Assembly: GCF_006337165.1 (NCBI RefSeq) | Contig: NZ_CP040896.1 | Coordinates: 4,650,001-4,714,000, forward strand | Direction of reading: 5' to 3' | Source: Hymenobacter jejuensis | Lineage (GTDB): Bacteria; Bacteroidota; Bacteroidia; Cytophagales; Hymenobacteraceae | Length of the DNA: 64,000 nt | Position numbers and translations under genes: made by a program | Notes under the pieces: model-generated | What the model saw: only the letters and a program-made list of their open reading frames with translations | What the model was told of the DNA's origin: nothing | The model's database searches: none | Part shown: positions 1-8,172 of the stretch, piece after piece | How the letters are laid out: the number at the start of each line of letters is the position of its first letter | How positions within the stretch are numbered: the stretch's first letter is position 1

Positions 1-1
1 C

Positions 2-1957
2 TCAGAGGATTCGAAATTCAATGCGGCGGTTCTGCTGCCGATGCGCGTCTGAATCGTTTGCGGTTAACGGTTTGGTCTCACCGTATCCTTTGTAGCGTAA
101 GCGGGCCGCGGCTACCCCATGGCTCACTAAGTAATCATACACCGAGCGCGCCCGGTTCTGCGACAACACAATATTGTCAGCGTCGGCGCCTACGTCGTCG
201 GTGTGGCCCGAAATCTCCACTTGCACGTCTTTGTACTGCTGCATAAACTGAATAAGGCGATTCAGCTCCGTGCGGGATTTCGGCTTCAAGGTGTACTGCT
301 TGGTATCGAAAAACAGGTTATTGAGCACAATACTGCGCCCGGCGCGCATGGGCTCCAAATAAATATCTAACGTAAGCGGGTCGAACGTACGCTTGTCGGT
401 GTAGTCGAAGCTCAAGCTCTTCATGAGATACTTGTCGGCAGCGGCGTACATGGCGTATTGCCGTCCTTCGTTGAGCACAACCGTATAGTCGCCGTTTTCT
501 GGGTCGGAGGTTACGTATTGCGTAAGCTCGTCAGTGCCCAGGTCGTAGAGCTGCACATCGGCCTGAATGGGCTTTTTGGTTTGGGCATCGTACACCCGGC
601 CTTGGGTGTAGGTACTGGTTTCGCGGGCGCGAACTTCTGGTGGCACCTCAAACCCAAACAGCTCGACGGGTCGGTCCCGTTCTGCTTTAACGCCCGGCTC
701 TGAGGCCCGCGAGCGCGAACAAAATCCGCGACGGTTGTCGGAAGTGATGAAAAGCGAGGCTTCGTTTTCAAAAGTATTGAGCGGATAGCCTAGGTTTTGG
801 GGCTCACTCCAATTCTTGCTGGGTTGCATTTCGCACCGATACACGTCAAGCCCACCCATACCGACTAACCCGTCGGTGACATAGTAAAGCGTGGTGCCGC
901 TGGCGTGGATAAAAGGCGCCATGTCTTTGCCGGATGTGTTCACCGGAGCGCCCAAGTTGCGGGCCGGGCTCCAGGTGCCATCGGCCTGAAGGGTGGTGAC
1001 GTAAATATCTTCCTGCCCCTTTCCTCCACGTCGGGTCGAGGTAAAGTAAAGCGTACGACCGTCGGCCGAGAGCGTAGGCTGCGAATCCCACTCCACAGAG
1101 TTCACATTGCGACCTAGGTTTTGGGGATTGCTCCAAGTATTACCCGTGCGCCGTGAAATATATAAGTCACAGCTACCCAATGAGTTAGGGCGATTACAGG
1201 AAGTAAAGACCAGCGTTTTGCCATCCCCTGAAATCGAGCCTGCGCCTTCGTTGTAGGGTGAATTAATGATGGGAGAAATCGAAGCCGGCGTGCCCATCGA
1301 ACCATCTTTGTTCTGCCGGGCGACCATAATGTTCTCGTCGGCAGAATCATCAGGACTGGCTTTGGCTGTGAAAATCAGGAACTGATTGTCTGCCGTGAGC
1401 GCTGGGAAGTATTGGTAATAGAAGGTGTTAAGTGGCCCGCCCAAACGTACGGGGGTGATTCCCACGGGTTTCGCCATCGCGCTCAGCGCAAAAGTGCAGT
1501 TCTCAAGCTGGCGCTGGGCCCGAACGGTGCTGCGTTGCGCTTTGGAGGCCGTTTTGAGGTATTTCTTGTAGCTGTCAGCAGCCACTTGGTACTCCCCGAA
1601 GCTCATCGCCAATTCGCCTAGCGTGTAATAATCGTTGGAGCGAGCCGGGTTGAACGACATTTTTGCCAAGCCATCGCGGTAGGCTTCGAAGGCCGGCTTG
1701 TTTTCGCCCATTGCCTTCAGCAGCGACCCCTTCAGCACATACGGCTCCCCTAGCGAGGGAAACTTTTGATTGAGCAAGTCCAGCGTTTCGATTGCCTTGT
1801 TGAAGTCACGGCCCTTCGCCTGCGACTGGGCTTTTTCCCACAGATTGCGGGCTTTGGAGTTGGTAGTTGACAATTGCGTTTGCGCCATCGCCTGAGAAGC
1901 AGATAACGCACCGAACGCAAGTAACAGCCATACCGGAATGGGTAGCAAACAACGCAT
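2..1957 (-). CDS. PorE-like OmpA-family protein (TPR, PD40 propeller, carboxypeptidase-regulatory-like, OmpA)
   Basis: A complete 651-residue protein; its TGA stop lies just inside the window edge. It starts with a signal peptide (about residues 1-25, ending SQAMAQ). TPR-type helices follow (about 35-150), then repeated propeller strands with PD40-style SxDGxTLxFxS motifs (about 170-430), a carboxypeptidase-regulatory-like beta domain (about 445-520) and a C-terminal OmpA domain with the peptidoglycan-binding signature around GHTDDVG. This four-part order is that of PorE, an envelope component of the type IX secretion system in Porphyromonas, and the length is similar. P. gingivalis PorE is a lipoprotein, but I see no lipobox cysteine here. 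It may therefore be a soluble periplasmic relative rather than the true orthologue. It follows queE by 11 bases on the same strand, probably co-transcribed. Confidence 0.85.
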   Translation of the reverse strand: MRCLLPIPVWLLLAFGALSASQAMAQTQLSTTNSKARNLWEKAQSQAKGRDFNKAIETLDLLNQKFPSLGEPYVLKGSLLKAMGENKPAFEAYRDGLAKMSFNPARSNDYYTLGELAMSFGEYQVAADSYKKYLKTASKAQRSTVRAQRQLENCTFALSAMAKPVGITPVRLGGPLNTFYYQYFPALTADNQFLIFTAKASPDDSADENIMVARQNKDGSMGTPASISPIINSPYNEGAGSISGDGKTLVFTSCNRPNSLGSCDLYISRRTGNTWSNPQNLGRNVNSVEWDSQPTLSADGRTLYFTSTRRGGKGQEDIYVTTLQADGTWSPARNLGAPVNTSGKDMAPFIHASGTTLYYVTDGLVGMGGLDVYRCEMQPSKNWSEPQNLGYPLNTFENEASLFITSDNRRGFCSRSRASEPGVKAERDRPVELFGFEVPPEVRARETSTYTQGRVYDAQTKKPIQADVQLYDLGTDELTQYVTSDPENGDYTVVLNEGRQYAMYAAADKYLMKSLSFDYTDKRTFDPLTLDIYLEPMRAGRSIVLNNLFFDTKQYTLKPKSRTELNRLIQFMQQYKDVQVEISGHTDDVGADADNIVLSQNRARSVYDYLVSHGVAAARLRYKGYGETKPLTANDSDAHRQQNRRIEFRIL

Positions 1958-1968
1958 AGGGCGGGAAG

Positions 1969-2589
1969 CTACGGAATATCAAGATACTTGTGCGTCTGCA
2001 AGGATACCTGCCAACGCGGATTTTGCTTGACGTAATCCACGATCAGGGGCGTCATTTGGGCGGCGCGGCCCCACTCGGGTTGCAGGTACAGGCGGCAATC
2101 CGAACTAACCTGCGCAGCGTGTTCCTCAGCCCAAGCAAAGTCGCTTTTGTTGAATATGACCACCTTTAATTCGTGAGCCTGACGCAGCACATCGGACAAG
2201 GGGGCCTTGAACTTCTTGGGTGACAAGCAGATCCAGTCCCACTGTCCTGAAAGCGGATGCGCCCCAGAAGTTTCAAGCCACGTTTGGCAGCCAGCCTCGT
2301 GCAAAGCGTGCGTAAGCGAGGTCAAGTCGTGCATGAGAGGCTCGCCCCCGGTAATCACTACGTTGCGACCCGGATAGGATGTAGCAGCCTCCACGATCTC
2401 GGGGATGGCAACGCGCGGGTGCTGGTCGGCGTCCCACGACTCCTTGACGTCGCACCAGTGGCAACCGACGTCACAGCCACCTAAACGCACAAAATAGGCA
2501 GCCCGGCCGGTGTTATAGCCTTCGCCTTGAATGGTATAAAACTGCTCCATGAGGGGCAGTGCAAGCGCCCCTGTCCCGGAGGAAAGCAT
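1969..2589 (-). CDS. queE: 7-carboxy-7-deazaguanine synthase QueE (radical SAM)
   Basis: This radical SAM enzyme converts 6-carboxytetrahydropterin to 7-carboxy-7-deazaguanine in the queuosine/preQ0 pathway. The family N-terminus (LPLMEQFYTIQGEG) is followed by the cluster-binding motif CDVGCHWC and by GGEPLMH, which matches the radical SAM GGEP motif. The frame is open further upstream (to 2670), but those residues do not resemble the family, so I place the start at the internal ATG (MLSSGTG). A start at MEQFYT a few residues later is also possible. At about 206 residues it matches the short QueE type. Other queuosine genes are not nearby. It sits directly upstream of the porE-like gene. Confidence 0.9.
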   Translation of the reverse strand: MLSSGTGALALPLMEQFYTIQGEGYNTGRAAYFVRLGGCDVGCHWCDVKESWDADQHPRVAIPEIVEAATSYPGRNVVITGGEPLMHDLTSLTHALHEAGCQTWLETSGAHPLSGQWDWICLSPKKFKAPLSDVLRQAHELKVVIFNKSDFAWAEEHAAQVSSDCRLYLQPEWGRAAQMTPLIVDYVKQNPRWQVSLQTHKYLDIP

Positions 2590-2763
2590 GGGCGTCGACG
2601 TTACGGGAAGTTCGTGCAGCAAAGCAAAAAATAAACAGATGTGCCGAATCGAAAGTAAAGCAACTGCCAACTAACCGCAGCAAGTTCCCTTACTGCCGGT
2701 TAGCCTTTACAAAGTAGCACAAAATCAGGCTAGTTGAAAGCCTAGAAACAAAAAAATAGGACT

Positions 2764-3678
2764 CTACCGGGGATACACTTCGCCTTTTGCTGCCCGCAAC
2801 GTATTGAGCAGCAGCATAGCAATGGTCATGGGTCCGACTCCACCTGGCACCGGAGTAATGTAGGAAGTTTTAGGAGCCACTTCGGCAAAATTCACGTCGC
2901 CCTTCAAAGTAAAGCCCGACTTTTTGGAAGCATCCTCTACTCGCGTAGTGCCCACATCAATCACTACTGCACCGGGGCTTACCATATCGGCCGTCACAAA
3001 CTCGGGCCGGCCTAGCGCGGCCACCACGATATCAGCTGTACGGGTGATTTCGGCCAGGTTACGCGTACGGGAGTGGCATAAGGTAACGGTACAGTTACCA
3101 GGCTCTAAGTTCTTGGCTAACAGAATGCTAACCGGAGTACCCACGATGTTGCTACGCCCGATCACTACGCAATGACGACCATTGGTTTCGATGCCATAGC
3201 GGCTGAGCAGCTCCACGATTCCGGAAGGCGTAGCAGGCAGCAAAGCCGGCAGACCCGCTACCATTCGCCCAATGTTCATCGGGTGGAAACCGTCCACGTC
3301 TTTCTCCGGCCGAATCGTTTCGATGACTTTTTCGGAAGAGATATGGGCCGGCAGCGGCAACTGCACAATAAAGCCGTCGATGCCTGGGTCGTGGTTAAGC
3401 TCCTCTACTTTCGCCAGCAATTCCGCTTCGGTAACGTCGTCTTCGTAGCGAATCAGCGTTGACTCGAATCCCACGCGCTCACAGGCCAGGACCTTGTTGC
3501 GCACGTAGGTTTCGGAGCCGCCGTCGTGCCCAACAAGAATAGCCGCCAAGTGCGGCACTTTCTTTCCAGCCGCTTTCAGCTGCGCTACCTCAGCAGCGAT
3601 TTCAACCTTAATATCTTCAGCCGTTTTCTTGCCGTCGATGAGCTGGTAGGTAGTCGAAACTTCGGGAGTAGTGGTCAT
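2764..3678 (-). CDS. folD: Bifunctional methylenetetrahydrofolate dehydrogenase / cyclohydrolase FolD
   Basis: This cytoplasmic enzyme interconverts 5,10-methylene-, methenyl- and 10-formyl-tetrahydrofolate with NADP. Family signatures are the catalytic-lysine region (YVRNK), the VQLPLP segment followed by KDVDGFHP, the NADP-binding segment (VVIGRSNIVGTPV) and the C-terminal TPVPGGVGPMT. The open frame runs upstream to 3780, but only the ATG at 3678 (MTTTPEVSTTYQLIDGKK) gives the usual length of about 304 residues. It lies 10 bases after the small gene at 3689-3868 and probably shares its transcript. Confidence 0.95.
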   Translation of the reverse strand: MTTTPEVSTTYQLIDGKKTAEDIKVEIAAEVAQLKAAGKKVPHLAAILVGHDGGSETYVRNKVLACERVGFESTLIRYEDDVTEAELLAKVEELNHDPGIDGFIVQLPLPAHISSEKVIETIRPEKDVDGFHPMNIGRMVAGLPALLPATPSGIVELLSRYGIETNGRHCVVIGRSNIVGTPVSILLAKNLEPGNCTVTLCHSRTRNLAEITRTADIVVAALGRPEFVTADMVSPGAVVIDVGTTRVEDASKKSGFTLKGDVNFAEVAPKTSYITPVPGGVGPMTIAMLLLNTLRAAKGEVYPR

Positions 3679-3688
3679 GCGTGTTGCT

Positions 3689-3868
3689 TTATACTTGGTC
3701 CGTTTTATGTTTGGCTTCGTGGGAAGTAATAGCAGCGGCACCTTCAGCCAGAATGGCTTTTTCCATCTCCGGCCAATCATCGCGCCACCGAAACTTGCGC
3801 TCTTGTCCCTTGCGTATCTTTTCTAGCTGTGCTTCGCTCGTACAGTTCTTGGTGAGTTCTTTGGACAT
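3689..3868 (-). CDS. Small hypothetical protein upstream of folD
   Basis: A 59-residue charged protein that starts MSKELTKNCTSEAQLEK and ends in HEAKHKTDQV. It has no signal peptide or membrane segment and I do not recognise its family. The ATG at 3868 is preferred to the upstream in-frame start (3940), whose extra residues fall in AT-rich leader sequence beside the lepA terminator. Its stop lies 10 bases before the folD start on the same strand, so it is probably the first gene of a folD transcript. Coding status rests on the ORF position, the spacing and the compositional match to neighbours. Confidence 0.5.
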   Translation of the reverse strand: MSKELTKNCTSEAQLEKIRKGQERKFRWRDDWPEMEKAILAEGAAAITSHEAKHKTDQV

Positions 3869-3943
3869 GTGTTGGGAATAATCATACGCTGCCCTTTCAA
3901 GAATTGTATGAGGTGAAAAGAAAATTTGAATCAGAAACAAGCA

Positions 3944-3973
3944 TAAAAAAACGCGCCCTTGAGAGGCGCGTTT
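3944..3973 (-). terminator. Terminator after lepA
   Basis: Read on the minus strand, arms AAACGCGCC and GGCGCGTTT enclose a 7-base loop and are followed by a run of seven T. It lies immediately after the lepA stop codon. Confidence 0.85.
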
Positions 3974-3979
3974 CTGACT

Positions 3980-5791
3980 TTAGTCAATTTTAAGAACGGC
4001 TAAAAAGGCTTCCTGCGGGATTTCGACGGAGCCTACTTGGCGCATCCGCTTTTTGCCTTCTTTCTGCTTTTCGAGCAGCTTCCGCTTCCGCGAAATGTCG
4101 CCGCCGTAGCACTTGGCAATAACGTTTTTGCGCAAAGCTTTCACCGTTTCGCGAGCAATGATCTTCTGGCCGATAGAGGCTTGGATGGCGATGTCGAACA
4201 TCTGGCGGGGCAGCAACTCGCGCAGCTTTTCGCACAGACGCCGGCCCCAGTCATAGCTCTTGGAGCGGTGCACAATGGCCGAAAGTGCATCCACCTTCTC
4301 GCCATTGAGCATCACGTCAAGCTTCACCATATCCGACTCGCGGAAGCCGATCAGCTCGTAGTCGAGCGAAGCGTAGCCGCGGCTGATGGTCTTGAGCTTG
4401 TCGAAGAAGTCGAACACAATTTCCGACAGCGGCAGCTCGAACGTCAGCTCCACCCGCTCGGAAGTCAGATAGCTTTGGTTCTTAATGATGCCGCGCTTGT
4501 CCATGCACAGCGTGATGATGGCTCCCACGTATTCCGATGCCGTGATGATCTGGGCCTTGATGAAAGGCTCCTCGATGTATTTCATCAGGTTCGGCTCCGG
4601 CATTTCCGAAGGCGCATTCACGATCAGCTGCTGGTCTTTGTTGCCAATAGCGTGGAACTGCACCGAGGGCACCGTCGTGATCACGGTCATGTTGAACTCG
4701 CGCTCTAGGCGCTCCTGCACAATTTCCATGTGCAGCATGCCCAGAAAACCGCAACGGAAGCCAAAGCCAAGAGCAGCCGACGTTTCGGGCTCCCACACCA
4801 AAGCAGCGTCGTTGAGCTGGAGTTTTTCCATGGCCCCGCGCAGCTCTTCGTATTCGCTGGTTTCAACCGGATAAATGCCGGCAAATACCATGGGTTTTAC
4901 ATCCTCGAAGCCGTGAATGGCTTCGGCCGTGGGGTTGAGTACGTGCGTGATCGTGTCGCCGACTTTTACCTCGCGGGCTTCCTTGATGCCCGAAATCAGG
5001 TAGCCTACGTTGCCCGCCGCCATCTCGGGGCGGGGCTCCTGGTTGAGGCCCAGAATGCCGATTTCGTCGGCGCCGTATTCCTTGCCGGTTGCCATGAAGC
5101 GCAGCTTATCGCCTTTGCGCATGGTGCCGTTCTTGATGCGGAAAAGCACTTCGATGCCGCGGTATGAATTAAATACCGAATCGAAAATCAGGGCCTGCAA
5201 CGGCGCATTAGGGTCGCCTTTGGGTGCCGGAATCCGGTCGCAGATAGCGTCCAAGATTTCCTTGATGCCAATGCCAGCCTTGCCCGAAGCCGGAATAATT
5301 TCTTCGCGGTCGCAGCCAATGAGGTCCACAATCTCGTCCGAAACTTCCTCCGGCATGGAGTGCGGCAAATCGATCTTGTTGAGAACCGGGATAATGGTCA
5401 GGTCCGAGCCAATGGCTAGGTAAAGATTGCTAATTGTCTGAGCTTCAATACCTTGTGAAGAATCCACAATCAGCAAAGCGCCTTCGCAGGCGGCAATAGA
5501 GCGGGATACTTCGTAGCTAAAATCGACGTGGCCGGGCGTATCAATCAGGTTGAGCGTGTACTGCTCGCCCTTGTACTGATACTGCATCTGGATGGCGTGG
5601 CTCTTGATGGTGATGCCCCGCTCGCGCTCCAGGTCCATGTTGTCGAGCAACTGGGCTTGCATGTCGCGCTTCGCCACCGTGCTGGTAAATTCCAGCAGGC
5701 GGTCGGCGAGGGTGCTCTTGCCGTGATCTATATGAGCAATGATGCAGAAATTGCGAATGTTCTTCACTAGTGGGCTATTTTCCAACTGCAA
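3980..5791 (-). CDS. lepA: Elongation factor 4 (back-translocating GTPase LepA)
   Basis: This ribosome-associated GTPase promotes back-translocation and helps 30S biogenesis. At 603 residues it has the standard LepA length. The G1 motif (AHIDHGKSTL) is near residue 19, and the switch II motif DTPGHVDF and the NKIDLP motif are present. The EF4-specific C-terminal region ends in KRMRQVGSVEIPQEAFLAVL. It is monocistronic, with its own terminator. The long opposite-strand open frames across it are composition artefacts. Confidence 0.97.
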   Translation of the reverse strand: MQLENSPLVKNIRNFCIIAHIDHGKSTLADRLLEFTSTVAKRDMQAQLLDNMDLERERGITIKSHAIQMQYQYKGEQYTLNLIDTPGHVDFSYEVSRSIAACEGALLIVDSSQGIEAQTISNLYLAIGSDLTIIPVLNKIDLPHSMPEEVSDEIVDLIGCDREEIIPASGKAGIGIKEILDAICDRIPAPKGDPNAPLQALIFDSVFNSYRGIEVLFRIKNGTMRKGDKLRFMATGKEYGADEIGILGLNQEPRPEMAAGNVGYLISGIKEAREVKVGDTITHVLNPTAEAIHGFEDVKPMVFAGIYPVETSEYEELRGAMEKLQLNDAALVWEPETSAALGFGFRCGFLGMLHMEIVQERLEREFNMTVITTVPSVQFHAIGNKDQQLIVNAPSEMPEPNLMKYIEEPFIKAQIITASEYVGAIITLCMDKRGIIKNQSYLTSERVELTFELPLSEIVFDFFDKLKTISRGYASLDYELIGFRESDMVKLDVMLNGEKVDALSAIVHRSKSYDWGRRLCEKLRELLPRQMFDIAIQASIGQKIIARETVKALRKNVIAKCYGGDISRKRKLLEKQKEGKKRMRQVGSVEIPQEAFLAVLKID

Positions 5792-6037
5792 AGGTAGGCA
5801 AAACGGGCTGGAAATGCTAAGCAGACCCGCCGAAGCACTGGCTCAGAAGGTATGCAACCCCAGCTTCAAGACAAGGCCGATTCCCGGCTAACCCGGTTAC
5901 TTTTTCTAGTAGTTGCCGCGCTGTATTATGCTGGTTACGCCGAAAAAACCGACCACTACCCGGAAAATTCCGTTGTTGAGAAGGTCCGCTTTCCTAATAA
6001 AGCAGCAGGGCTGCATCACTTAAAAATCAGTGTTATT

Positions 6038-6068
6038 TTACAAGTAATTGGCTGTCAATTATTTATAA
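6038..6068. repeat. AT-rich palindrome copy 1 (upstream of glcG-like gene)
   Basis: Arms AAGTAATTG and CAATTATTT flank a short centre (core TTGGCTGTCAA) and are followed by ATAAAA. It belongs to the dispersed family described in the findings. This is the only clear copy that is not just after a stop codon: it lies in the 330-base gap between divergent lepA and the gene at 6122. I see no ORF in the rest of that gap (5792-6121). Confidence 0.6.
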
Positions 6069-6121
6069 AACAATGCTTTCGTAGCTTACTTCTGACCATT
6101 CTTTTTAAAACTACAACCAAC

Positions 6122-6529
6122 ATGGGTATCACTCTCGAACAAGCACAAACCGCCATTCAGGCTGCTCACCAAAAAGCCCTCGACATGGGCGTCAAGATGA
6201 ATATTGCCGTTGTGGATGCCGGCGCCAACCTCACGGCTTTCGTTCGGATGGACGACGCGTGGCTGGGCTCGGTGGATATCGCCATCCGGAAAGCCAAAAC
6301 CGCCCGCTTCTTCGATATGCCTACCGGCGATTTGGGCAAGGCGTCGCAACCCGGCGGCTCGCTCTACAACATCGAGCACTCCAACGGCGGCCTGATCACC
6401 TTTCCCGGCGGCCTGCCGATTAAAGACAGCACCGGCCGCATAGTCGGAGCCATTGGCGTATCGGGCAGCACCGTCGAAGACGACTACGCGGTGGCGCAGG
6501 CCGGCGTAGAGGCCATTTCGGGACTGTAA
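6122..6529 (+). CDS. GlcG/HbpS family protein (DUF336)
   Basis: A 135-residue protein of the GlcG/HbpS fold, related to haem-binding HbpS and the glc-operon protein GlcG. Family features are the NIAVVDAGANLTAFVRMDDA strand, the AIRKAKTARFF helix, the LPI segment followed by GRIVGAIGVSG, and the ending DDYAVAQAGVEAI. The frame is open far upstream (from 5852), but that part is AT-rich leader containing a palindrome, so the ATG at 6122 is chosen. No signal peptide, so a cytoplasmic location is likely. The ligand cannot be inferred from sequence. Confidence 0.88.
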   Translation: MGITLEQAQTAIQAAHQKALDMGVKMNIAVVDAGANLTAFVRMDDAWLGSVDIAIRKAKTARFFDMPTGDLGKASQPGGSLYNIEHSNGGLITFPGGLPIKDSTGRIVGAIGVSGSTVEDDYAVAQAGVEAISGL

Positions 6530-6650
6530 CGCGCAAGTTTGGTTTGTCAAGATTGACGGGGCCCGACGCCCTAGCTGGACTTTAACCTCCTGCATCACAG
6601 TGCGTAGGCAAAGCTGCCGTTCTTTCCTATTCACCTAAACTCTTCCTGCC

Positions 6651-7004
6651 ATGAGCGTACAACTGAATCCCGATGCCGTCGCGTTTGCCAAAAAGCTGAT
6701 TGCCGACGGCAAACTGAAAAACGACCAAGGCCATTGGGGCCAGCACAACCCTGATTCGAGCGCCGAAAACAAGTTTTTGGACAAGCACGAAATTGCCGAG
6801 TATGGCCAGTGGCACCTCGGCCTCGACAAAAGCAAGGGCGAAGACACCAAAGGCCGCTACCATTTTCCCTACGGCGACTTCAAAACCGTACACCGCGACG
6901 GCCTGATTGCCGCCAAGGAGCGCGCCGCTCAGCAAGGCTACTCCGACATTGAAAAGGCCGCCGACGAGCTTTTGCAAGCGCTGGAAAAGAAGGCCGCGAA
7001 GTAA
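6651..7004 (+). CDS. Conserved hypothetical protein, about 117 residues
   Basis: A charged, soluble protein that starts MSVQLNPDAVAFAKKLIADG. It has a central WGQHNPDSSAENKFLDKHE segment, a KGRYHFPYGDFKTVHRDGL segment, and a helical alanine/lysine-rich tail. The layout resembles small uncharacterised proteins found across Bacteroidota and Proteobacteria, for which I know no function. There is no signal peptide. It lies 121 bases after the GlcG-like gene and has its own terminator at 7021. Confidence 0.75.
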   Translation: MSVQLNPDAVAFAKKLIADGKLKNDQGHWGQHNPDSSAENKFLDKHEIAEYGQWHLGLDKSKGEDTKGRYHFPYGDFKTVHRDGLIAAKERAAQQGYSDIEKAADELLQALEKKAAK

Positions 7005-7020
7005 ATCACCAAGGCTTTAA

Positions 7021-7067
7021 ACGCCACAGCTAGGCAGCTTTCGAGCCGCCCGGCTGTGGCGTTTTTG
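7021..7067 (+). terminator. Terminator with an overlapping downstream promoter
   Basis: Perfect arms ACGCCACAGC and GCTGTGGCGT (7021-7030, 7053-7062) are followed by a T run. TATCTTGA, a plausible -7 box for the Uma2 gene at 7101, follows a few bases later. Confidence 0.85.
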
Positions 7068-7100
7068 CGTATCTTGAAGCAGGTATTTCCTTTTGTGCTT

Positions 7101-7700
7101 ATGCGCCCTACAATCACCGAAGACGTTATTACGCTCCGCAGCCCGGTGTTAGCGAAGATGTCGGACGACGAGTTTTTCGACTTCTGCCAGCTTAACTCTG
7201 ATCTGCGCATTGAGCGCACCGCTAACCGCGAAATCTTAATTATGTCGCCCACCGGCAGCCGCTCCGGCAAACGCAATGCTCGCCTCAATGGGCAGCTTTA
7301 TACATGGTTTATTACAGCTAAAACAGGCGAAATATTCGACTCGAACACTGGCTTCACCCTCCCCGATGGCTCCATGCTGTCGCCGGATGCTTCGTGGGTT
7401 TCGGCCGCCAAATGGAATGCGCTTACCACAGAGCAGCAGGACAAATTTGCGCCGGTATGCCCGGAGTTCGTGGTTGAGCTAAAGTCCGCTTCTGATTCCA
7501 TAAAAACATTGCAAGCCAAAATGCTCGACTGGCTGCGCAACGGCGCGCAACTTGCGTGGCTTCTCGTACCCGAAACGGAAACCGCATTCATATACCGCTT
7601 AGGCCAGCCAGAGCCCGAAGTGGTGCAAGGATTTGATAATGAGCTTACCGGGGAGAACATACTACCAGGATTTCGGCTGCGGCTGGCAGAGCTGAGGTAA
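7101..7700 (+). CDS. Uma2 family protein (PD-(D/E)XK nuclease fold)
   Basis: A 199-residue member of the Uma2/DUF820 family, a restriction-endonuclease-like fold common in cyanobacteria and Hymenobacter-type genomes; its biological role is unknown. Motifs: LRIERTANREILIMSPTG near the N-terminus, the acidic SPDASWV, and the E-x-K centre in EFVVELKS followed by the LDWLRNGAQLAWLL helix. ATG 7101 is chosen over the upstream in-frame start at 7056, which lies in the terminator of the preceding gene. These often occur as many scattered paralogues. No methylase or partner gene is adjacent. Confidence 0.88.
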   Translation: MRPTITEDVITLRSPVLAKMSDDEFFDFCQLNSDLRIERTANREILIMSPTGSRSGKRNARLNGQLYTWFITAKTGEIFDSNTGFTLPDGSMLSPDASWVSAAKWNALTTEQQDKFAPVCPEFVVELKSASDSIKTLQAKMLDWLRNGAQLAWLLVPETETAFIYRLGQPEPEVVQGFDNELTGENILPGFRLRLAELR

Positions 7701-7729
7701 TTGCCACAGAGAATACCTCCAAAAAGCAT

Positions 7730-8098
7730 ATGGATGAATCCCTTCCAACTCCCCAGGCCGTTTCTCATTTTGTAGAAGCGATAGATTTCAAATTACCAGT
7801 TTGGCACCTTACATTATTGAGCGAGAACTACGAGCAAGAATTTGATCTCGCAGACGGAAAATACCTGCACTTGTGGCCCTTAGCTGATCTTATAGAAGCA
7901 AACCAAGATTATCAAGCGGACGAAAACTATCCAGGTTTCTTCCTTATAGGCACTTATGGAGGAGGGGAAGCTTGTGCAATCGAAAAAGAAACAGGCAAGA
8001 TTTACACAGTGCCTTTTATTGGCGACATACCGGAAGATGCCGTACTGGTAGGGAATACATTAGACGACTTAATAAAATACTTACACCAACCTTGGTAA
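7730..8098 (+). CDS. SMI1/KNR4-type immunity-like protein
   Basis: A 122-residue acidic protein with the SMI1/KNR4 strand pattern: LWPLADLIEANQDY, then NYPGFFLIGTYGGGEACAI and a late PFIGDIPEDAVLVG. In polymorphic toxin systems this fold usually acts as the immunity partner, but many orphan copies exist. It follows the Uma2 gene by 29 bases on the same strand. Uma2 is not a known partner for SMI1, and no toxin gene is visible nearby. Coding sequence is somewhat more AT-rich than in the flanking genes. Confidence 0.75.
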   Translation: MDESLPTPQAVSHFVEAIDFKLPVWHLTLLSENYEQEFDLADGKYLHLWPLADLIEANQDYQADENYPGFFLIGTYGGGEACAIEKETGKIYTVPFIGDIPEDAVLVGNTLDDLIKYLHQPW

Positions 8099-8132
8099 TA
8101 AAAGCCCCGCTCCACCCCGCCGGGGCTTTTTT
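8099..8132 (+). terminator. Terminator after the SMI1 gene
   Basis: Arms AAAGCCCCG and CGGGGCTTT are followed by a run of T, directly after the stop codon. TACCTTAG, a candidate -7 box for icmF, follows within a few bases. Confidence 0.85.
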
Positions 8133-8172
8133 CGTACCTTAGCCCTCCTATTTTCACCCCACCCACTCCGCT

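Noticed and set aside
4037..4708. Plus-strand open frame of 223 codons opposite lepA
   Set aside because: It is antisense to conserved LepA, its translation has no recognisable domain, and it reflects codon bias of the real gene.
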